NCBI GenBank assembly: GCA_029961005.1
Contig: JASBVW010000091.1
Coordinates: forward strand, 1 to 6,294
Source of the DNA: Bacillota bacterium
GTDB taxonomy: Bacteria; Bacillota; UBA5301; JASBVW01
Reading direction: 5' to 3'
Length of the DNA: 6,294 nt
Positions 1-3,626 of this stretch are shown piece by piece. Position 1 is the stretch's first letter. Each line of letters begins with the position of its first letter. The position numbers and the translations under genes were made by a program. A model generated the notes under the pieces. That model was not told the origin of the DNA and did no database searches. It worked only from the letters and a program-made list of their open reading frames with translations.

Positions 1-1
1 T

Positions 2-160
2 ATCCGCCCCACGGCACTGGTGGAGATCGTGGACGGCCTGAGCCGTTTTTTGGACGAGGAGGGGGTCCCCCACCTGCGGGAGTTGCGGGGGGCCGCCCTG
101 CCCGGCCGCGCCGGCGCTGCGCCGGCAAAAGGAGAGATTGGGGGGAATGGCCATGCCTGA
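2..160 (+). CDS. pyrD: Dihydroorotate dehydrogenase, C-terminal end (partial, cut by window start)
   Basis: An open frame enters from the left edge and gives 52 residues before TGA at 158-160. Its first part (RPTALVEIVDGLSRFLDEEG, then VPHLRELRGAA) resembles the C-terminal helix of class 1 dihydroorotate dehydrogenases. That end usually reads as a P-x-x-x-x-E-I-x-x-G-L segment, an acidic 'yLeehG' turn and a final 'eLrG'. The enzyme oxidises dihydroorotate to orotate on FMN, the step before PyrE, which agrees with the next gene. No catalytic residues lie in the visible part, so the call rests on the tail pattern and the neighbour. The last 20 or so residues (Ala/Gly/Pro-rich) extend past the family's usual end. 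The frame overlaps the pyrE start by 14 bases, which suggests translational coupling. A different last gene of a pyrimidine operon cannot be excluded. Confidence 0.65.
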   Translation: MRPTALVEIVDGLSRFLDEEGVPHLRELRGAALPGRAGAAPAKGEIGGNGHA

Positions 161-779
161 GCCGGGGGAAGACTGGGGCCGGACTCAGCAGCCGGCGGAA
201 GCGGGGCTGGGGGCGGCGGAGGTGGAGGAGATCTTTCGCCGCAGCGGGGCCTACTTGGAGGGGCATTTCCTCCTCACCTCGGGGCTGCACAGCCCCGCCT
301 ACCTGGAGAAGTTCAGCGTGCTCCAGCACCCCGAACACACCACCCGCCTGTGCGGGGAGCTGGCCCGCCTCTTCCGCGGGGCCGGCGTGGAGACGGTGGT
401 GGGGCCCGTGACGGGGGGAATGCTCCTGGCGTACGAGGTGGCGCGCCAGCTGGGAGTGCGCTTCTTCTTCACGGAACGGGAGCAAGGCGTCATGGCCCTG
501 CGCCGCGGGTTTGCCCTGCGCCCGCAGGAGAGGGTGCTGGTGGTGGAGGACGTCCTCACCACCGGTTCCTCGGCCCGCGAGGTGGTGGAGCTCTGCCGGC
601 GCTTAGGGGCGGAGGTGGTCGGGGTGGGTGTGCTGGTGGACCGCAGCGGCGGGCGGGCGAACCTGGGCGTCCCTTACCGGGCCCTGTGGACCTTGCAGAT
701 CGCGGCCTGGCCCCCGGAGGAGTGCCCCCTCTGCCGGCAGAAGATCCCCTTGACGAGCCGGGGTTCGCGCCATCTGTAA
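147..779 (+). CDS. pyrE: Orotate phosphoribosyltransferase (Thermus-type PyrE)
   Basis: The enzyme joins orotate to PRPP to make orotidine 5'-phosphate in cytoplasmic UMP synthesis. The fold begins near residue 25 with an EEIFRRSGAYLEGHFLLTSG segment followed by LHS, the family's substrate-loop signature. GPVTGG follows at about 87-92, FTEREQG at about 108-114, and the PRPP-binding motif VLVVEDVLTTGSS at about 130-142. The C-terminal tail has CPLC (about 193-196) and a final IPLTSRGSR, a pattern typical of the Thermus-type PyrE family. Length is 210 residues from the ATG at 147, near the family norm of about 190 with roughly 20 extra at the front. Three in-frame starts are close together: TTG 138, ATG 147 and ATG 153. 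The AAAGGAGAG at 128-136 is only a few bases from TTG 138 but 10 bases from ATG 147, so ATG 147 is preferred. It overlaps the pyrD end and is followed 30 bases later by purE. Confidence 0.93.
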   Translation: MAMPEPGEDWGRTQQPAEAGLGAAEVEEIFRRSGAYLEGHFLLTSGLHSPAYLEKFSVLQHPEHTTRLCGELARLFRGAGVETVVGPVTGGMLLAYEVARQLGVRFFFTEREQGVMALRRGFALRPQERVLVVEDVLTTGSSAREVVELCRRLGAEVVGVGVLVDRSGGRANLGVPYRALWTLQIAAWPPEECPLCRQKIPLTSRGSRHL

Positions 780-809
780 CTTTGCCCTCCGGAGGAGGTA
801 GAAGCACCC

Positions 810-1358
810 ATGGCGGAAGCAAAGCCTCTGGTCGGGATTGTCCTGGGGAGCGACTCAGACCTGCCGGCGGTGCAGGAGGCCGCCGCGGTGCTGGAGGAGC
901 TGGAGATTCCCTTTGAGCTGACCATTGCCTCCGCCCACCGCACGCCGGAGCGGGTACGGGAGTACGCGGCCTCGGCGGAAGAGCGGGGGCTTGTGGTCAT
1001 CATCGCTGCCGCCGGCGGAGCGGCCCACCTGCCGGGTGTGGTGGCCGCCCAGACCCTTTTGCCGGTGATAGGGTTGCCCGTGCCCACGGCCTCCTTAGGG
1101 GGGCTCGACTCCCTGCTCTCGATGGTTCAGATGCCGCCCGGGGTGCCGGTGGCTACGGTGGGCATCGGCGCTGCCCGCAATGCCGGTCTTTTGGCGGCTC
1201 AAGTGGTGGCGGAAAGCCGGCCCGAGGTGAAGGAGCGCCTGCGCCGCCTGCGCACCCAAATGGCCGAGCGGGTCGAAGAAAAGGCCCGGGCGCTGGAGCG
1301 GAAGGGCTGGTCCGCCTACCTGGCCGAGCTGAAACACCAGCAGGGCGGGGGGCGTTGA
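810..1358 (+). CDS. purE: N5-carboxyaminoimidazole ribonucleotide mutase (class I PurE)
   Basis: PurE converts N5-CAIR to CAIR in purine synthesis and works as a cytoplasmic octamer in known class I members. Visible signatures in order are GSDSD (residues 13-17, phosphate binding), SAHRTP (41-46, with the catalytic His at 43), AGGAAHLPG (68-76) and GGLDSLLSMVQMPPGVPVAT (97-116), which continues into VGIG. Asn-124 follows in AARNAG. The short, complete single-domain form and these motifs fit class I rather than the AIR carboxylase class II. It is 182 residues, slightly longer than the usual 160-170. The extra length is a charged C-terminal helix (about 138-175). A strong GGAGGAGG at 791-798 lies 11 bases before the ATG. 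Class I PurE normally needs PurK to supply N5-CAIR, but no purK or other purine gene is adjacent here. It lies 30 bases after pyrE and is likely co-transcribed with it. Confidence 0.96.
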   Translation: MAEAKPLVGIVLGSDSDLPAVQEAAAVLEELEIPFELTIASAHRTPERVREYAASAEERGLVVIIAAAGGAAHLPGVVAAQTLLPVIGLPVPTASLGGLDSLLSMVQMPPGVPVATVGIGAARNAGLLAAQVVAESRPEVKERLRRLRTQMAERVEEKARALERKGWSAYLAELKHQQGGGR

Positions 1359-1524
1359 CCTCCGCCAAAGGCTGGTGCCTGCCCCTGTGGAGAGACTCCG
1401 CTGCCGCAAAATGCTCTTATATTGCCTCTCCCTCTTCCACAGACTAAGGGCGTAGAAAGCGCGTCGGCCGTTGTCACCGGTGCGGCTTTCCCGCCGGGTA
1501 GGAAAGAGAAGAGGAGGGGTGGCT
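1359..1524 (+). other. Intergenic region with inverted repeats between purE and the carbohydrate-binding gene
   Basis: This 166-base gap has no convincing coding frame. It holds a spaced inverted repeat (CTGTGGA at 1385-1391 and TCCACAG at 1436-1442), an A/T-rich patch with TATATT at 1418-1423, and a CACCGGTG palindrome at 1475-1482. A possible short hairpin (CCGG 1477-1480 with CCGG 1494-1497, continuing inside) sits just before the ribosome binding site GAGGAGGGG at 1511-1519. TATATT could be a -10 box, but no acceptable -35 lies 16-18 bases upstream. There is no T-run hairpin after purE, so I see no terminator and read-through into the next gene is possible. Confidence 0.45.
1385..1442. 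repeat. Spaced inverted repeat (possible stem or operator)
   Basis: CTGTGGA at 1385-1391 is exactly complementary in reverse to TCCACAG at 1436-1442. Allowing one bulged T, the pairing extends to CTGTGGAGAG with CTCT-T-CCACAG, a stem of about 10 pairs around a loop of some 37 bases. It is not followed by a T-run, so it is not a typical intrinsic terminator. It could be an RNA leader structure for the downstream gene or a chance match. Confidence 0.35.
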
Positions 1525-1902
1525 ATGTTCGAGTTCTTTAGTTGGGCGGCCAAAAAGACCAGGGGCAGGGCGGCTGCTCCCGGGGTGAACGAGGAATTCG
1601 GCATTGAGGTAGAACCAACTCCGATTACGGCCGGCGATACGGTGACCGTGAAATACAACGGGCTCCTGGCCAAAAACGGGGCGCGGCAAATCTATCTCCA
1701 CGCCGGCTACGGAGACAACCGGGCCTGGCAGGAAGTCCGGGACGTGCCCATGCGCAAGGTAGGAGCCAATACCTGGCTGGCGGAGCTGCCGGTGGGGACC
1801 AATACCCGCCTGAACTTTTGCTTTCGGGACGACGCCGACCACTGGGACAACAACAACGGGCTGAACTGGAGTTACGAGGTGCACGACGGGATACTGACCT
1901 GA
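1525..1902 (+). CDS. Small stand-alone carbohydrate-binding module protein (CBM25/CBM53-like), no signal peptide
   Basis: The 125-residue product is mostly one beta-sandwich carbohydrate-binding module. After a short basic N-terminus comes FGIEVEPTPITAGDTVTVKY (about 25-44), then QIYLHAGYGDNRAWQEV (55-71) and LNFCFRDDADHWDNNNGLNW (96-115), ending near SYEV. The YLHAGYG...W element and the F-x-D...WDNNNG-x-NW element match the starch-binding families CBM25/CBM53. In those families aromatic residues contact alpha-glucan. No hydrolase, anchor or transmembrane part is present. The N-terminus (MFEFFSWAAKKTRGR) has an aromatic patch followed by positive charge, not the order of a secretion signal, so a cytoplasmic location is inferred. 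The start is ATG 1525, with GAGGAGGGG ending 5 bases upstream; the frame extends to a TTG at 1471 that lacks a ribosome binding site. A terminator follows the stop. Glycogen or alpha-glucan binding is likely; the cellular role is unknown. Confidence 0.85.
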   Translation: MFEFFSWAAKKTRGRAAAPGVNEEFGIEVEPTPITAGDTVTVKYNGLLAKNGARQIYLHAGYGDNRAWQEVRDVPMRKVGANTWLAELPVGTNTRLNFCFRDDADHWDNNNGLNWSYEVHDGILT

Positions 1903-1939
1903 CCCAGGCGGGCGAGCGGGCTTTACTGCGGAACCGCCG

Positions 1940-1970
1940 AGAGAGGCAGAGGCCTCTCTTTCCTTATTTT
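1940..1970 (+). terminator. Rho-independent terminator after the carbohydrate-binding gene
   Basis: AGAGAGGC (1940-1947) pairs with GCCTCTCT (1952-1959) around a four-base loop (AGAG), giving eight perfect pairs. The stem runs directly into a T-rich stretch (TTTCCTTATTTT). It lies 37 bases after the stop at 1902 and just before the TTGACA promoter, so it probably separates the pyrD-pyrE-purE-CBM block from the ireB-murA-dnaE block. The T-tract is interrupted by C and A, so termination may be partial. Confidence 0.75.
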
Positions 1971-1987
1971 CCCCTTTCTCCGGTTTA

Positions 1988-2015
1988 TTGACAACCTGGC
2001 TTCGGCAGGAACAAT
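1988..2015 (+). promoter_or_regulatory. Probable sigma-A promoter for ireB-murA-dnaE
   Basis: A perfect -35 hexamer TTGACA at 1988-1993 is followed 16 bases later by AACAAT (2010-2015), which matches four of six -10 positions. The predicted start of transcription is near 2022, leaving about 54 bases of leader before the ireB ATG. Its place right after a terminator and before a gene with a strong ribosome binding site supports the call. The weak -10 box is the main doubt. Confidence 0.55.
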
Positions 2016-2075
2016 TGCTCGCGATGGCCAATAGTCTAGAGTGTACCCGCAGGTGAAAAAGTGAGGTGAGCGGGG

Positions 2076-2327
2076 ATGGAACAAGGCGATCGCACCGTCG
2101 TCTTTCGCGCCCTGGAGGGTCGGGAAGCGGAAGCGAGGGAGATACTCCAGCACGTCTATCAAGCCCTGGCGGAAAAGGGTTATGACCCCATTGACCAGCT
2201 AGTGGGTTATCTGCTCTCCGGTGATCCTGCCTACATCACCAGCCACAACAACGCCCGCACCTTGATCAAACGCCTGGAGAGGGACGAGCTTTTGGAAGTC
2301 CTGCTCCGCCATTATCTCAATAAATGA
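2076..2327 (+). CDS. ireB: IreB/ReoM family regulatory phosphoprotein (UPF0297, YrzL-like)
   Basis: This 83-residue protein carries the family's core almost intact: EKGYDPIDQLVGYLLSGDPA (33-52), then YITSHNNARTLIKRLERDEL (53-72) and LEVLLRHYL. Family members are small cytoplasmic helical dimers. In Enterococcus faecalis IreB is a substrate of the Ser/Thr kinase IreK and affects cephalosporin resistance. In Listeria the orthologue ReoM drives ClpCP-dependent breakdown of MurA unless phosphorylated on Thr-7 by PrkA. The N-terminus here (MEQGDRTVVF) has threonine exactly at position 7 and none at position 4, like Listeria. GAGGTGA at 2063-2069 lies 6 bases before the ATG, an excellent ribosome binding site. 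The gene is usually found between alaS and ruvX; here it is instead followed 16 bases later by murA. The kinase and phosphatase genes are not in the window. Confidence 0.95.
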   Translation: MEQGDRTVVFRALEGREAEAREILQHVYQALAEKGYDPIDQLVGYLLSGDPAYITSHNNARTLIKRLERDELLEVLLRHYLNK

Positions 2328-2343
2328 GGAGGGCTCCTGTAAG

Positions 2344-3606
2344 GTGTCAAAGCTCGTGGTGGAAGGGGGAGTCCCCCTGCACGGGCATGTCCAGGTCAGC
2401 GGGGGCAAAAATAGCGCGCTGGCGTTGATTGTGGCCGCTGCCCTGGCTGAAGGGCCGTGCCTTTTGCACAACGTTCCGGACGAAATCGACGTCCATACCA
2501 TTGGCGAGATCCTGCGCGCCCTGGGGGTGAAGGTGGAGTTCCGCCCGGACCGCAACGAGGCGGTCATCGACGGCAGCACCCTGAACGGGTTTCAGGCTCC
2601 TTATGAGCTGGTCCGGCGCATGCGGGCCTCCTTTTATGTGGCGGGCCTGCTCCTGGCCAGGCTGGGCAAGGCGGAGGTGCCGCTGCCCGGCGGTTGCTCC
2701 TTGGGTTCGCGGCCGGTGGATTTTCACATTAAAGGCTTTCAGGCTCTGGGGGCGGAGGTCAATATCGCCCACGGGTTGATGCAGGCCGAGGCCAGGCGCT
2801 TGACCGGGACCAAGATCTTTATTAATCGCTCCAGCGTAGGGGCGACCATTAACCTGATGCTGGCGGCTTCTCTGGCCGAGGGGACTACCGTCCTGGAGAA
2901 CGCCGCCAAGGAGCCGGAGGTGGTGGACCTGGCCATCTTCCTCAACGGGATGGGGGCCAAGATCCGCGGAGCCGGGACCAACGTGATCAAGATCGAGGGC
3001 GTGCCGCGCCTCTCCGGAACGGAATACACCATCATCCCGGATCGCATCGAGGCGGGGACTCTCATGATCGCTGCCGCCATCACGGGGGGCGACGTGTGGG
3101 TAGAAGACGTGGTGCCGGAGCACGTGCGCGCCGCGGTTCTGAACCTCCAAGAGGCGGGGGTGAAGGTGGAGGAGGAGCCCACGCGGCTGCACGTGGTGGC
3201 GCAGGGCAGGCCGCGGGCGGTGGACGCGGAGACGGCTCCCTACCCCGGCTTTCCCACCGACCTGCAGCAACCCTTTGTCGCCCTGATGTCGGTGGCCGAG
3301 GGGACCAGCATCGTGCGGGAGACCATCTTTGACCGCTTCCGGTATGTAGACGAGCTCCGGCGGATGGGGGCCGACATTAAGGTGGAGCGCGATACCGCCA
3401 TCGTCCGGGGGGTGGAGAGGCTGACCGGCGCGCCGGTGGAAGCCACCGATCTCCGGGCCGGGGCGGCTTTGCTCCTGGCCGGCCTGGCGGCCTCCGGCAC
3501 CACCGAGATCTCCGGCGTGGAACACATCGACCGGGGCTACGAGCGGCTGGACGAAAAGCTGCGCTGCCTGGGAGCCAGGATCCAGAGGGTAGTGGAACCA
3601 GCCTGA
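2344..3606 (+). CDS. murA: UDP-N-acetylglucosamine 1-carboxyvinyltransferase (MurA)
   Basis: MurA transfers enolpyruvate from PEP to UDP-GlcNAc, the first committed step of peptidoglycan synthesis, in the cytoplasm. At 420 residues it is full length for this two-domain EPSP-synthase-like family. Visible key residues are Lys-22/Asn-23 in SGGKNSA, the catalytic and fosfomycin-target Cys-118 in LPGGCSLGSRPVD, Asp-306 in YPGFPTDLQQP (general base), Arg-371 in TDLRAGAAL and Arg-397 in HIDRGYERL. Because Cys is present, not Asp, fosfomycin sensitivity is expected. Segments such as SVGATINLML and PTDLQQP look more like the second Bacillota paralogue (MurAB/MurZ) than MurAA, but this is a judgement from memory. 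The start is GTG 2344, with AGGAGG (2327-2332) overlapping the ireB stop and 11 bases of spacing. Tight spacing to ireB and dnaE suggests one transcript. Confidence 0.97.
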   Translation: MSKLVVEGGVPLHGHVQVSGGKNSALALIVAAALAEGPCLLHNVPDEIDVHTIGEILRALGVKVEFRPDRNEAVIDGSTLNGFQAPYELVRRMRASFYVAGLLLARLGKAEVPLPGGCSLGSRPVDFHIKGFQALGAEVNIAHGLMQAEARRLTGTKIFINRSSVGATINLMLAASLAEGTTVLENAAKEPEVVDLAIFLNGMGAKIRGAGTNVIKIEGVPRLSGTEYTIIPDRIEAGTLMIAAAITGGDVWVEDVVPEHVRAAVLNLQEAGVKVEEEPTRLHVVAQGRPRAVDAETAPYPGFPTDLQQPFVALMSVAEGTSIVRETIFDRFRYVDELRRMGADIKVERDTAIVRGVERLTGAPVEATDLRAGAALLLAGLAASGTTEISGVEHIDRGYERLDEKLRCLGARIQRVVEPA

Positions 3607-3626
3607 AGGCGGGGTCGGGTGTGGCC

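Noticed and set aside
1369..1380. AGGC-TGGT-GCCT hairpin as a purE terminator
   Set aside because: The stem is only four pairs and is followed by C-rich sequence rather than a T-run.
1471..1524. Upstream TTG start giving the carbohydrate-binding protein 18 more residues
   Set aside because: There is no ribosome binding site before 1471, and the true site GAGGAGGGG lies inside the extension, right before ATG 1525.
2327..2338. AGGAGGGCTCCT as a hairpin hiding the murA ribosome binding site
   Set aside because: Only a four-pair stem with a four-base loop is possible, too weak to claim regulation.
2347..3525. Reverse-strand open frame (392 codons) opposite murA
   Set aside because: It mirrors the MurA coding frame, has low-complexity composition and no ribosome binding site or family signature.
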